A stretch of DNA of 40,325 nucleotides from Pelotomaculum sp. PtaU1.Bin035 (GTDB lineage Bacteria; Bacillota; Desulfotomaculia; Desulfotomaculales; Pelotomaculaceae): assembly GCA_002067965.1 (NCBI GenBank), contig MVRN01000110.1, positions 1 to 40,325 of the forward strand. The letters run 5' to 3'. The translations under genes were made by a program, and so were the position numbers. Positions 8,699 through 16,703 of the stretch are shown in pieces. The notes below the pieces were generated by a model. That model was given only the letters and a program-made list of their open reading frames with translations. It searched no databases and had not been told where the DNA came from. Positions within the stretch are counted from its first letter, which is position 1. Every line of letters begins with the position of its first letter.

Positions 8699-8721
8699 CA
8701 AATGGTTATCGCAACCATTTG
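8699..8721. promoter_or_regulatory. Perfect 9-5-9 palindrome, possible operator of the SLH peptidase gene
   Basis: CAAATGGTT and AACCATTTG form a perfect inverted repeat with a 5-base centre (ATCGC). It falls at about +3 to +25 of the predicted start for the minus-strand SLH peptidase gene, the usual place for a repressor site. It could instead act as an RNA hairpin. The spacing is not that of a 7-1-7 Fur box, and the regulator is unknown. Confidence 0.5.
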
Positions 8722-8730
8722 CATATCATT

Positions 8731-8760
8731 ATTATTGCAGATTAGAAGGAACTGGATCAA
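8731..8760 (-). promoter_or_regulatory. Candidate promoter of the SLH peptidase gene
   Basis: On the minus strand TTGATC (8755-8760) and AATAAT (8731-8736) are 18 bases apart. They match 4/6 and 5/6 of the sigma-A boxes, about 70 bases before the chosen start codon. Confidence 0.4.
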
Positions 8761-8922
8761 GCAATTTTATCAAGTAATTTATTATTATGGAATATAAGCT
8801 TAATTCTTTATCCTAAAGCATATTTATGGATTTTATATAAAAGGATTTTAAAAGTTTCTGAAGAAATATATCCGTGAACAGACAGTCAACGTTATAGATA
8901 TTGACAAAAGGAAGTGGCTGCA

Positions 8923-10755
8923 ATGAGCAAAATATTTTCCAGCGGAAAAAGGGACCGCGTCGTGATTCTCTGCCTGCTGGTCACCGGCCTGATGTTGCTT
9001 GCAGTCAAGTACGACATCCTGGTCTACTTGGAGCGCCTTACCGTCGATACAAGGGTGACGGCCTGTCAGCGCGAACCCAGCCCGGAAATAGTCATCGTGG
9101 GGATTACCAGTGATGATCTGGCAAAAATGGTATGGCCCTGGCCTCGCGGCATGCATGCAAATATTATTGATATTATTGCCAGCGGCGGACCGAAAGTTAT
9201 AGGCTACGATATCGTTTTCAACAATCCGAGCGCCGATGCGCCCGACCAGGACCGGCTGCTGGCTGAAAAAACGGCGGCTGCAAAAAACGTCATCTTTCCA
9301 TTCTGGGCGGATAAGATCTGGACGGAAAAAAACATAGCATACGGAAAGGACTTCACACGGTTCCCCTTTAAGGAACTGATGGTGGCGGCGAACAGCCTTG
9401 GACATAATACTTTTTTAGGCGACCCGGATAAAGTCGTACGCCGGGTTGCTTTAATGCTGGCCACGGAACAGGACATTCCGGTTGACTCCTTCCCAATGGC
9501 CGTGCTCAAAGAATATTACGGCATCAAGGACAATATCCATCCATCGGCCAAGGATATTAATTTCAACGGCGTCAATATCCCGCTTGACGAAAAAGGCTTA
9601 GTGTCCATCGCCTATGCCGGGCCGCCGGGAAGATTCCCGGTCATACCCGTTTCCGCGCTGCTATCCGGCGATGTGAACCCGGAAATATTCAAAGACAAAA
9701 TTGTTCTTTTCGGCTCAACGCACGTCGCAACGGGAAACTTCTATTATTCTCCTTTCGGCAAGGCGATGATGACCGAAGTTGAAATGCACGCCAACATTAT
9801 TGACGCTGTCATAACAAAAAGATTCTTTGAAAATACCTCGCCGGCTACAAATATGGCAGTCGTGGTGATCCTGGGCATTTTCATGGGGCTGGTTCTGCCG
9901 CGGCTTTCACCGTCGCGCGGCTTCACTCTGGCCCTGGCCGTATTGGCCGCGTGTGTCGCGTCTGTTTACTTCATCGGGACAAAGGCGCACTTGCTGGCGC
10001 AGGTTGTCTACCCGGCCTTCACTATTATCCTCTGCTACGTTGCAGCTACAATTTACGGCTATATTCAGGAACGCCGGGAAAAGCAGAAGATCACGCAGAC
10101 ATTCAGCCGCTACGTCGCGCCCCAGGTTGTCAACGAGATATTGAAAGCGGATATTGACATGATGCAAATGAAAAGCCGCCGGCAGATGGTGACCGTGCTC
10201 TTCGTTGATCTCAGCGGCTTCACTCCGCTTTCTGAGAAACTGCCGCCGGAAGACCTGGTAAACGTTTTAAACCGTTACTTGAAGCTGGTAATCGAAATCA
10301 TATTCAAATATGAAGGAACCATCGACAAGTTTATTGGGGACGCTGTTATGGTAGAGTTCAACGCGCCGATACCGGTGCCCGACCATGAGCTGCGGGCGGT
10401 GAAATCAGCATTAGACATCCTGAAAGGCCTTTCGAGTCTGAGTGATGAGGTGGAACGTGAATTTGAGGTCAAATTAAACGTCAGCATCGGCATCAACACC
10501 GGCGAAGTAATCATCGGCAACATCGGCGCTTTAACCAGGGTGGAGTTTGCCGCTATCGGGGATAACGTGAACATAGCCGCCCGGCTGCAGTCTTTCGCCA
10601 ATGCCGGGCAAATCGTAATCAGCTCCAGCACCTACGAGGCGGTTCACGATCGCGCCGTATGCAATCCCCTCGGGCCGGTAAGGGTCAAGGGCAAAGCAAA
10701 TGAACTGGAGGTCTATGAAGTAACAGGTTTAAAAGATACAATTGTTATCCAATAA
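8923..10755 (+). CDS. CHASE2 domain adenylate cyclase (class III)
   Basis: A membrane sensor that probably makes cAMP from ATP. The 610-residue protein has an N-terminal membrane segment (about 13-30), an extracytoplasmic CHASE2 sensor domain (about 35-290, with the EIVIVGITSDD and YDIVFNNPS segments), three membrane helices (about 311-380) and a C-terminal class III cyclase domain (about 420-570). Visible catalytic features are the two metal-binding Asp residues (FVDLSGFT, D429; FIGDAVM, D473), the substrate-choosing Lys469 and Asp547, and Asn550/Arg554 in the NVNIAARL segment. Lys plus Asp indicates ATP rather than GTP. The frame opens at a GTG at 8914, but AAAGGAAG lies 8 bases before the ATG at 8923. 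The gene ends 2 bases from a convergent gene. The signal sensed is unknown. Confidence 0.93.
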   Translation: MSKIFSSGKRDRVVILCLLVTGLMLLAVKYDILVYLERLTVDTRVTACQREPSPEIVIVGITSDDLAKMVWPWPRGMHANIIDIIASGGPKVIGYDIVFNNPSADAPDQDRLLAEKTAAAKNVIFPFWADKIWTEKNIAYGKDFTRFPFKELMVAANSLGHNTFLGDPDKVVRRVALMLATEQDIPVDSFPMAVLKEYYGIKDNIHPSAKDINFNGVNIPLDEKGLVSIAYAGPPGRFPVIPVSALLSGDVNPEIFKDKIVLFGSTHVATGNFYYSPFGKAMMTEVEMHANIIDAVITKRFFENTSPATNMAVVVILGIFMGLVLPRLSPSRGFTLALAVLAACVASVYFIGTKAHLLAQVVYPAFTIILCYVAATIYGYIQERREKQKITQTFSRYVAPQVVNEILKADIDMMQMKSRRQMVTVLFVDLSGFTPLSEKLPPEDLVNVLNRYLKLVIEIIFKYEGTIDKFIGDAVMVEFNAPIPVPDHELRAVKSALDILKGLSSLSDEVEREFEVKLNVSIGINTGEVIIGNIGALTRVEFAAIGDNVNIAARLQSFANAGQIVISSSTYEAVHDRAVCNPLGPVRVKGKANELEVYEVTGLKDTIVIQ

Positions 10756-10757
10756 CC

Positions 10758-11495
10758 CTATTGTGGCATTCTACCAGGCAGCTTATCGGTGATATCCTGC
10801 ACATAAGTTATTTTATCCTGCTTTTTGTCGACATACAGGTTGCCATCCGAATCCAGACTGGCGTAAAACACTTCTTTCAATGACTGGATGCCCTGTTTCT
10901 GCAATTCCCCTAACAGCCAATCCTCATCCAGGTTGTTCTGCTTTAAATTTTGTTGGATGATCACCCCGTCCACCACCAGTTCAGAAGGAATCCCCTTGTA
11001 TTTGGTTGAAACATTGAGGTCCTGCGGTGTGACCGGTGCAACCCGGCTCTTTAACAAGACGCTGAGTTCGCCGTTGGGTTCAGCAATGGCGTACTCCACA
11101 TCCGCGATATTAAAGGCATTTTTCTGCCTCAGCTGCGAGGTCAGATCGTCGACAGTATAGCGCATCTTGCACATATTCCCCTCAAGAATTACCCCGTTAT
11201 GCACCACCACTGTCGGATCGTCGCCTAATATTTTATGGGCGGGGCGGTACTTTATCCCTGCCCACTCCGCCACTATGGTCAGCGTCATAAAAACCAGAAG
11301 CGCGAAGATATAGTACCCCGCGGGTGTTTTTAAATCCGTTGTCAAGCTGGCGGCAATAGAGCCGATAACGACTCCGTTGACCCATTCGGCAATGTTCATG
11401 CCTCCCACCTGGGATTTGCCTACCATCCGGGTGATAAAAATGACGCCCGCAAAAGCGCCAAGGGATCTGATTAAAATCTCCAGGTATGCATTCAT
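10758..11495 (-). CDS. YetF/DUF421 family membrane protein
   Basis: A 245-residue protein of the YetF/YcaP (DUF421) family. It has three N-terminal membrane helices (about 5-75, including GGMNIAEWVNGVVIGSIAA) followed by a cytoplasmic domain with the LRQKNAFNIADVEYAIAEPNGELSV-type core typical of the family. YetF proteins are associated with the spore and cell envelope in Bacillus; their biochemical role is not settled. The C-terminal part (about 180-245) looks like an extra small domain. The ATG at 11495 follows AAGGAGCTC. Its stop is 2 bases from the end of the cyclase gene on the other strand, with no room for a terminator between them, so the two transcripts probably overlap. Confidence 0.88.
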   Translation of the reverse strand: MNAYLEILIRSLGAFAGVIFITRMVGKSQVGGMNIAEWVNGVVIGSIAASLTTDLKTPAGYYIFALLVFMTLTIVAEWAGIKYRPAHKILGDDPTVVVHNGVILEGNMCKMRYTVDDLTSQLRQKNAFNIADVEYAIAEPNGELSVLLKSRVAPVTPQDLNVSTKYKGIPSELVVDGVIIQQNLKQNNLDEDWLLGELQKQGIQSLKEVFYASLDSDGNLYVDKKQDKITYVQDITDKLPGRMPQ

Positions 11496-11615
11496 AATTT
11501 AGAGCTCCTTCAAGTATAATCTATAGACCTTAGTTTGCCAGCGGCAGCGGCGATTATACATAAGTTGGTTTAGCTCCTGACATTTATGGAAACAATACCG
11601 GTGGGAGGGAGATTA

Positions 11616-11735
11616 ATGAAGGAATTTAAAGCTTTAAAGAAACTGACTTCCAGAAGAAAAATGTTTGAAGAATACCTTCGTCAAATAAAAACGCCTGCTG
11701 ATAAGCAAGAGGCGTCAAAAAAAGTGGTTAAATAA
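11616..11735 (+). CDS. Small basic hypothetical protein, 39 residues
   Basis: A short frame with an unusually good ribosome site (GGGAGGG, 6 bases before the ATG) that ends 2 bases before a strong plus-strand terminator. The product is lysine-rich, starts MKEFKALKKLTSRRKMFEEY, and would be one helix without a membrane segment or signal. I recognise no family. A ribosome site, short frame and terminator together are what a real small gene looks like. Against this, the 3' half also contains a hairpin (11691-11715) that works as a terminator for the opposite strand. Codon bias cannot decide at this length. Confidence 0.5.
   Translation: MKEFKALKKLTSRRKMFEEYLRQIKTPADKQEASKKVVK
11691..11715 (-). 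terminator. Second minus-strand terminator behind galU, inside a small plus-strand frame
   Basis: On the minus strand ACGCCT and AGGCGT form a 6-bp stem followed by TTTTTATTT, about 70 bases after the galU stop. It would back up the hairpin at 11738-11772. It lies within the small plus-strand frame at 11616-11735. Confidence 0.5.
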
Positions 11736-11737
11736 GC

Positions 11738-11772
11738 AAACCCCGCAGGGAGGTTAACCTGTGGGGTTTTTC
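11738..11772 (+). terminator. Strong terminator, partly bidirectional
   Basis: AAACCCCGCAGG and CCTGTGGGGTTT pair over 12 positions with one G-U pair and an 8-base loop. A run of T follows on the plus strand. On the minus strand the tail is weaker (TTTGCTTATTT), so it could also help to stop galU transcripts. Confidence 0.85.
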
Positions 11773-11782
11773 TTGTTATTTA

Positions 11783-12649
11783 TTAGCCTTTACATATGGT
11801 TTTAAGATATTCTCTAAATTCCTCCGCCAGCCCTGGCCGCTCCAAGGCAAATTCCACCGTTGCCTGAAGGTAGCCCAGCTTGTCACCCACATCATAACGG
11901 CGTCCCTCAAAAGCCAAGCCGTACATAGGCTCCTCCCGGCACAACACTTTCAGCGCATCGGTAAGCTGGATTTCCCCGCCGGCCCCGGGCTTGGTTTCAG
12001 CCAGGATCGAGAAAATGCGCGGGGTAATAATATAACGGCCCATCACAGCCAGGCGGGAGGGAGCCTTCTCCACGGGAGGCTTCTCCACCAGGTCAATAAC
12101 CCCATATACCCCGTCCCGCTCCGGAATTGCATCCAAGATGCCATACTTGCAAACGTCTTCCCGGGAAACTTCCCGGACCGCTACAATAGAAGACCGGATA
12201 TCCTCAAACAAATCCATCATTTGTTTGAGACAGGGTACCCGGCTCCGCACAATGTCATCACCCAGCAGTACCGCGAAAGGCTCGTCTCCGACAAACTGGC
12301 GGGCGCAGGAGATCGCGTGCCCCAGTCCCAAAGGCTCTTTTTGCCTGACATAATAGATATCGGCAAGCCGGCTGATATCCTGAGCAAGCTTCAAGAGGTC
12401 CAGATTCCCTTTTTGCTTCAATTGATATTCCAATTCCAATGACTTGTCAAAATGGTCTTCAATAGCCCGTTTATTCCTGCCTGTAACGATCAATATATCT
12501 TCTATCCCTGATTCGATCGCTTCCTCAACAATATACTGGATAGTCGGCTTATCGACAATTGGCAACATTTCCTTGGGCTGCGCCTTGGTGGCAGGCAAAA
12601 AGCGGGCACCTATGCCGGCCGCGGGTATAATAGCCTTTCTGACTTTCAT
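11783..12649 (-). CDS. galU: UTP-glucose-1-phosphate uridylyltransferase (GalU)
   Basis: Makes UDP-glucose from UTP and glucose-1-phosphate for surface polysaccharides and glycolipids; cytosolic. The N-terminus shows the nucleotidyltransferase loop (PAAGIGARFLPATKAQPKEM) and the DKPTIQYIVEEA segment. Later motifs include LLGDDI and the GGEIQLTDAL segment of bacterial GalU. The length (288 residues) is normal. ATG at 12655 would be only 1 base from the GGGAAGG site, whereas the ATG at 12649 is 7 bases away and gives MKVRKAIIPAAG, so 12649 is chosen. It follows the TagO-like gene after about 18 bases and is the last gene of that transcript, before a double terminator. Confidence 0.95.
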   Translation of the reverse strand: MKVRKAIIPAAGIGARFLPATKAQPKEMLPIVDKPTIQYIVEEAIESGIEDILIVTGRNKRAIEDHFDKSLELEYQLKQKGNLDLLKLAQDISRLADIYYVRQKEPLGLGHAISCARQFVGDEPFAVLLGDDIVRSRVPCLKQMMDLFEDIRSSIVAVREVSREDVCKYGILDAIPERDGVYGVIDLVEKPPVEKAPSRLAVMGRYIITPRIFSILAETKPGAGGEIQLTDALKVLCREEPMYGLAFEGRRYDVGDKLGYLQATVEFALERPGLAEEFREYLKTICKG

Positions 12650-12667
12650 ATCCATACCTTCCCTGAC

Positions 12668-13759
12668 TTACATTCGATAGTGCCGCTGTTGTTTTTCAGG
12701 CTGCAAATACTGGTGCCTGCCAACCCCGGTAACGCCTATTTTATTAGCTGCGATCAATATAATAGTAGAAAGCGCCGCTAAAAAAAGCACAGCCTGCTTT
12801 TGCGTTATCAGCGTCAGGATAATCGCGCTTAAACCGAGGACTACGTTTACCGCATAGATACATAACACTGCTTGGCGGTGGCTTAAGCCCATCTCCATCA
12901 GTTTATGGTGAAGGTGCTCCTTGTCCGGCTGGAGAATAGGCCTGTGGCCGCAATACCGCCTGACTACCGCAAAAACCGTGTCCAGCAGGGGAATCCCCAG
13001 GATAACTACAGGTATAATTACCGAAATAAAGGTAGCGCCCTTGGCCAGCCCCATTATCGCCAGGACGGCCACATTGTAGCCCAGGTACATCGAACCGGAA
13101 TCCCCTAGAAAAATCCGCGCCGGGTAAAAGTTGTAGCGCAAGAAACCAAACACCGCACCCGCAAATACTAGCGCCAGGACAATGGCATCTTCCTGGCCCT
13201 GCGAACCGCCTGTCCGGCCTGTCTCTATCCAAACGGCCGCCGCAAGGGTTAGGAGAGCGATAAACGAGGTGCCTCCGGCAAGCCCGTCCAACCCGTCGAT
13301 CAGGTTGACGGCGTTAGTGACCGACACCAGCCACAACACGGTTACAGGAACACTTAATAATCCCAGCGCAATTAATTCGGTTGAAAAAGGGTTGGTCAAG
13401 AAATCAACTCTCAGGCCAAAAGGGACCACCGCGCATGCCGCAACTATCTGCCCCGCCAGCTTCATCCGGGGAGAGACACCTCTGGTATCGTCGATAAAGC
13501 CGAGCAAAACAATTAGCGAGCCGCCGACCATCATCCCTGCGACTTGCCTTGTAACCTCTCGGGTAACGATCACAGCAACTACAAAGCTAAGATAAATGGC
13601 AAGCCCGCCTAATCTGGGCATAATTTTCTCATGTACTTTTCTCTTGTTGGGGCGATCTACGGCTCCACATCTGAAAGCCCATTTCCTGACCAGCGGGGTA
13701 ACCAGTAGTGCTATCCCGAAAGCCAACAGAATAGCCGTTACCGGTATATGCACACACAT
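12668..13759 (-). CDS. tagO: Undecaprenyl-phosphate GlcNAc-1-phosphate transferase (TagO/WecA family)
   Basis: Starts a wall polysaccharide by moving GlcNAc-1-phosphate from UDP-GlcNAc to undecaprenyl phosphate in the membrane. The 363-residue, roughly 10-11-helix protein has the family motifs: VDRPNKRKVHEK near the N-terminus, NLIDGLDGLAGG, the metal-binding FLGDSGSMYLGY, and the cytoplasmic HRPILQPDKEHLHHKLMEMG loop typical of TagO/WecA/RgpG rather than MraY. ATG at 13759 lies only 2-3 bases after GGAGG; the in-frame GTG at 13753 is 8 bases away and may be the true start. With galU downstream it forms a two-gene unit. In gram-positive bacteria this enzyme feeds wall teichoic acids or SCWP, and tagA in the same window fits that role. 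Confidence 0.92.
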   Translation of the reverse strand: MCVHIPVTAILLAFGIALLVTPLVRKWAFRCGAVDRPNKRKVHEKIMPRLGGLAIYLSFVVAVIVTREVTRQVAGMMVGGSLIVLLGFIDDTRGVSPRMKLAGQIVAACAVVPFGLRVDFLTNPFSTELIALGLLSVPVTVLWLVSVTNAVNLIDGLDGLAGGTSFIALLTLAAAVWIETGRTGGSQGQEDAIVLALVFAGAVFGFLRYNFYPARIFLGDSGSMYLGYNVAVLAIMGLAKGATFISVIIPVVILGIPLLDTVFAVVRRYCGHRPILQPDKEHLHHKLMEMGLSHRQAVLCIYAVNVVLGLSAIILTLITQKQAVLFLAALSTIILIAANKIGVTGVGRHQYLQPEKQQRHYRM

Positions 13760-13814
13760 CTCCTCCTACAGGCAAGTCCAAGCACACACTTAATGTATTT
13801 TATCTTATAACGCC

Positions 13815-13845
13815 TTAATACGACAATTACCAAAAATAATGTCAA
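13815..13845 (-). promoter_or_regulatory. Candidate promoter for tagO-galU
   Basis: On the minus strand TTGACA (13840-13845) is followed by GTATTA (spacer 18) or TATTAA (spacer 19), 55-60 bases before the tagO start. The -35 is perfect and the -10 is weaker. Confidence 0.45.
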
Positions 13846-13851
13846 TTGGGC

Positions 13852-13869
13852 TAATTAGATAACTAATTA
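13852..13869. promoter_or_regulatory. AT-rich inverted repeat just upstream of the tagO promoter
   Basis: TAATTAG and CTAATTA form a perfect 7-bp inverted repeat with a 4-base centre, directly upstream of the -35 box. It could be an activator site, or chance in AT-rich DNA. Confidence 0.25.
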
Positions 13870-13925
13870 AGAAACAGTTCCAGTTTCCTTAGATGCGCAC
13901 CTTGTTACGTGTTATTTCACCGGTA

Positions 13926-14360
13926 TTAGTCCTTTTTCTTTTGCAACATGAACATCAGTTCAGCTTCGGCGGCTATTTCTTCACCGACACATGCGGTTGC
14001 ATAACATTTACCTAAAGACCCGCGCAATTTTAGTACTTTTACTTCGATGCGCAACTGATCGCCGGGGACTACTTGGCGGCGGAAGCGGGCCTTGTCTATC
14101 CCGGCAAGAAAGGTTATATTGCCTGCGAATTGGGGCATTTTTGAAACAGCCACCGCGCCTACTTGCGCCATGGCTTCAACAACCAGTACCCCCGGCATCA
14201 CTGGGTAGTCCGGGAAATGTCCTTGAAAAAAAGATTCATTTGCGGAAACATTCTTAATGCCTACCACATACCGGCCCTCTTCCAACGATACGATCCGGTC
14301 TACCAGAAGAAACGGGTAGCGGTGGGGCAATAATTCTTGAATCCGGTTAATATCAAGCAA
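13926..14360 (-). CDS. fabZ: 3-hydroxyacyl-ACP dehydratase (FabZ)
   Basis: Removes water from 3-hydroxyacyl-ACP in fatty-acid elongation; cytosolic, hot-dog fold. The catalytic His48 is in [11 protein letters not shown] and Glu62 in [10 protein letters not shown], the standard FabZ signature. With a TTG start at 14360 the protein has 144 residues, normal for FabZ, and begins [28 protein letters not shown] lies 8 bases before that TTG. The frame stays open upstream into the glycosyltransferase gene, but that extension is not FabZ-like. It sits 43 bases after a glycosyltransferase and ahead of tagO on the same strand. A fatty-acid gene alone inside a surface-glycan cluster is unusual; it may simply be co-located or may supply acyl chains for a glycolipid. 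Confidence 0.95.
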   Translation of the reverse strand: MLDINRIQELLPHRYPFLLVDRIVSLEEGRYVVGIKNVSANESFFQGHFPDYPVMPGVLVVEAMAQVGAVAVSKMPQFAGNITFLAGIDKARFRRQVVPGDQLRIEVKVLKLRGSLGKCYATACVGEEIAAEAELMFMLQKKKD

Positions 14361-14403
14361 AGAAAACCCCTCCTTCACTTTAACGTTCACCTGATTATTA
14401 CCA

Positions 14404-15516
14404 TCATAACTTGTAATAAAGGTCTGTGATTTTATCGGCCATGATCCTAGCGGTAAATCTTTTTTCCACTTTTTCCGCCGCCCTTTGCCCCACCGCATGC
14501 GCCACGTCCGGGTTTTTCAAGAGAAAGACGACCTTCCCGGCGACAGCCCCCGGGTCGCCCGGCGGCACCAGAAAAGCATCCCGCCCGTCCACCCCGGCTA
14601 TTTCCGCCAGCCCGCCCACCGCGCTGGCCACGCACGGCTTGGCCAGGCACATGCCTTCAATCATACTGATCCCGAAGGCTTCCGTCAGCGACGGTATTAC
14701 CATTACATCCATCATGGCAATTAGCTGCGCTATATTGTCCTGATAGCCGGTAAAAATCACGCGTCCGCTTATCCCCAGACGTTGCGCCGTCTCCGCCAGT
14801 TCGCTTGCCAGAGAACCCGCGCCTACCACTAAAAATAATACATCCTCCAGTCTTTCCAGCACCATGGCGGCTGCCTCCAGAAAATACCGGTGCCCTTTTT
14901 CCGGTTCCAGGCGGGCCACAATACCAACCACCCGGTTTTTCCCGATTTCTATCGCGGACTTCGGATTCCCCATGCGGGCCTGCTCCTTAAAATTGCTCAC
15001 ATTGATACCGTTATAGATTAAGGCTATCTTTTCTTCCGGCACACCGTTTAATAAAAGGTCTTCTTTAACTGTTTGACTGACAGCGATTACCCGGTGGCTG
15101 GTCAAGCTGTTTAAAAGGGCTATGGAATGCTTTTTGATCCATCCCCGGGGGGCATCCCAGTCCACGCGGTGTTTGGTGTAAACGATGCGGGGTACTCCGG
15201 CGGCCCTGGCCGCCAGGCGCCCTGAAAAAGAGGCATGGGTATGTACAATGTCAAACCTGCGCTCCTTAATGATAGCGCTCACTTCACGGAAAAGGCCGGC
15301 CAGGCCGTGCCAGCTAAAAGACTGGTCTCCCGCCAAGTATGGGCTGGTATACGTTTCAACACCGGCCGCGGCGCATTGCTCAAGCAGCAAGGACGCAGGC
15401 GGGCAGAGCACCCATACTGCCAGCTTGGTCCGGTCATAATGTTCCAGGAAAGTCACTAAATGCCTGCCGGCCCCACCGATGTTGGTATCGCTAATAATAT
15501 GCAACACCCTGAGCAT
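14404..15516 (-). CDS. GT4 family glycosyltransferase
   Basis: A 370-residue retaining glycosyltransferase of family GT4 (GT-B fold). It has an N-terminal acceptor domain ([15 protein letters not shown] glycine-rich loop) and a C-terminal donor domain with the [19 protein letters not shown] segment and the nucleotide-sugar EX7E motif ([16 protein letters not shown]). It probably adds one sugar to a lipid-linked wall polysaccharide on the inner membrane face; donor and acceptor cannot be told. The ATG at 15516 follows GGGTGA. It lies 56 bases after the next GT4 gene in the same direction, in a long minus-strand series with the SLH-NAGPA gene, deacetylase and second murJ. Confidence 0.9.
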   Translation of the reverse strand: MLRVLHIISDTNIGGAGRHLVTFLEHYDRTKLAVWVLCPPASLLLEQCAAAGVETYTSPYLAGDQSFSWHGLAGLFREVSAIIKERRFDIVHTHASFSGRLAARAAGVPRIVYTKHRVDWDAPRGWIKKHSIALLNSLTSHRVIAVSQTVKEDLLLNGVPEEKIALIYNGINVSNFKEQARMGNPKSAIEIGKNRVVGIVARLEPEKGHRYFLEAAAMVLERLEDVLFLVVGAGSLASELAETAQRLGISGRVIFTGYQDNIAQLIAMMDVMVIPSLTEAFGISMIEGMCLAKPCVASAVGGLAEIAGVDGRDAFLVPPGDPGAVAGKVVFLLKNPDVAHAVGQRAAEKVEKRFTARIMADKITDLYYKL

Positions 15517-15572
15517 AGATGTTTCACCCGGATTATATAATAATTTGTTTTTGTTGCTTAATAAAGAACTTT

Positions 15573-16703
15573 TTATTTTTGATTCAATACTTTCTCATAT
15601 ACTCTGGCAGTCTCTTTAGCCATCCTCAAGCTACTGTAATTCTCAACAACATAGTTCCGCAAAATTATTTCCATCTGTTTTTTTGATTCAGGCGGCAGCC
15701 GCAAGAATTCCCTGATGGAGTCCTCTATGTTTTGTGCTGTGGCTTTCATTTTAAACTGGCGTCCGGTAAAATTATCATTCTTAAACAGAACCAGACTGCC
15801 TTCACTAATTAGGCCTCCATATCCTTCTCCTCCGGCCAGAATGACACTCCTGCCGCAGGCCATGGCTTCCAGCGCCACCCGGCTTACCCCGACGATCAAG
15901 TCGCCAGCCGCCATGATCCGGTTCACGTCCGTACGGGCTCCAAGCAGCCTGACCAAGTCCGCACCGGCCCGGCTATTGGCTTCTCTCGCCCCGGCCGCCA
16001 CCTCCCTGACGCATTTTCCATCGCCTACAATAAGCAAGCCCAAAAAAGGAAATTCCTCATAAAGCCGTGAACAAGCTTCAATGAGGCTGAGCGCCACCGG
16101 CGCCAGCAGGTTATCCAGCCTGCTTACATAAACAACCAGGTCCTTAATGGAACCGCTCCTCAATTCCCCTTCAAGGTCATCAACCGGCAAAGCCGGATTA
16201 AACGTTTCAATATCTATTCCGTTAGGAATTAAAATAATATTTGACTCCGCCACACCAAAATATCTGATCATATGTTCTTTTACGTCGGAACTAATGGCAA
16301 TGGTTTTTTCTCCCCACATAGACAGAAATCGCAAATGAAGGCTGGCAGCAAACATGGCATGGGCCGTGGTAATCATGCGGATCCCGGCAAGCCGCCCGGC
16401 CAGATCGGAAACAAAAGCGGGAATGCGGGCATGCGCATGGATCAGCGCAACATTTTCCGAGGCTATAATCGACCTGACAGCCGCCACCGAACGGATAATG
16501 GAAAGGGGCCGGGAGTTATCAAGAGGCACCTTGTAGTGTTTGATCCCGTGGCGGGCAATAGTTTCTTCATAGATGCCCCCGCTGGAGGCCATTACCACAC
16601 GGTAACCCATCTCCTTCAAATGGCGCGCCAAAACAACGGCATGTGTCTCGGCGCCGCCAATCTCAAGGCCCATCAGTGTCATTAAAACCGTTACTGGCGC
16701 CAA
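15573..16703 (-). CDS. GT4 family glycosyltransferase
   Basis: A 376-residue GT4-type glycosyltransferase. The N-terminus has GLEIGGAETHAVVLARHLKEMG, typical of EpsF/EpsD-like enzymes, followed by a HAHARIPAFVSDLAG segment. The C-terminal half is diverged: the usual EX7E motif is replaced by a VGVSRVALEAMACGRSVILAG stretch that keeps only the second Glu, so donor use or activity may differ. The start is a TTG immediately after the stop of the upstream SLH-NAGPA gene, with GGTGGAG 7 bases before it, so translation is probably coupled. The sugar specificity is unknown. Confidence 0.85.
   Translation of the reverse strand: MAPVTVLMTLMGLEIGGAETHAVVLARHLKEMGYRVVMASSGGIYEETIARHGIKHYKVPLDNSRPLSIIRSVAAVRSIIASENVALIHAHARIPAFVSDLAGRLAGIRMITTAHAMFAASLHLRFLSMWGEKTIAISSDVKEHMIRYFGVAESNIILIPNGIDIETFNPALPVDDLEGELRSGSIKDLVVYVSRLDNLLAPVALSLIEACSRLYEEFPFLGLLIVGDGKCVREVAAGAREANSRAGADLVRLLGARTDVNRIMAAGDLIVGVSRVALEAMACGRSVILAGGEGYGGLISEGSLVLFKNDNFTGRQFKMKATAQNIEDSIREFLRLPPESKKQMEIILRNYVVENYSSLRMAKETARVYEKVLNQK

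Noticed and set aside
8699-8721. Fur or Zur box
   Set aside because: The half-sites and the 5-base centre do not fit the 7-1-7 Fur pattern, so no regulator is named.
8848-9405. 185-codon minus-strand frame
   Set aside because: It is the antisense shadow of the CHASE2 cyclase gene, with no family features.
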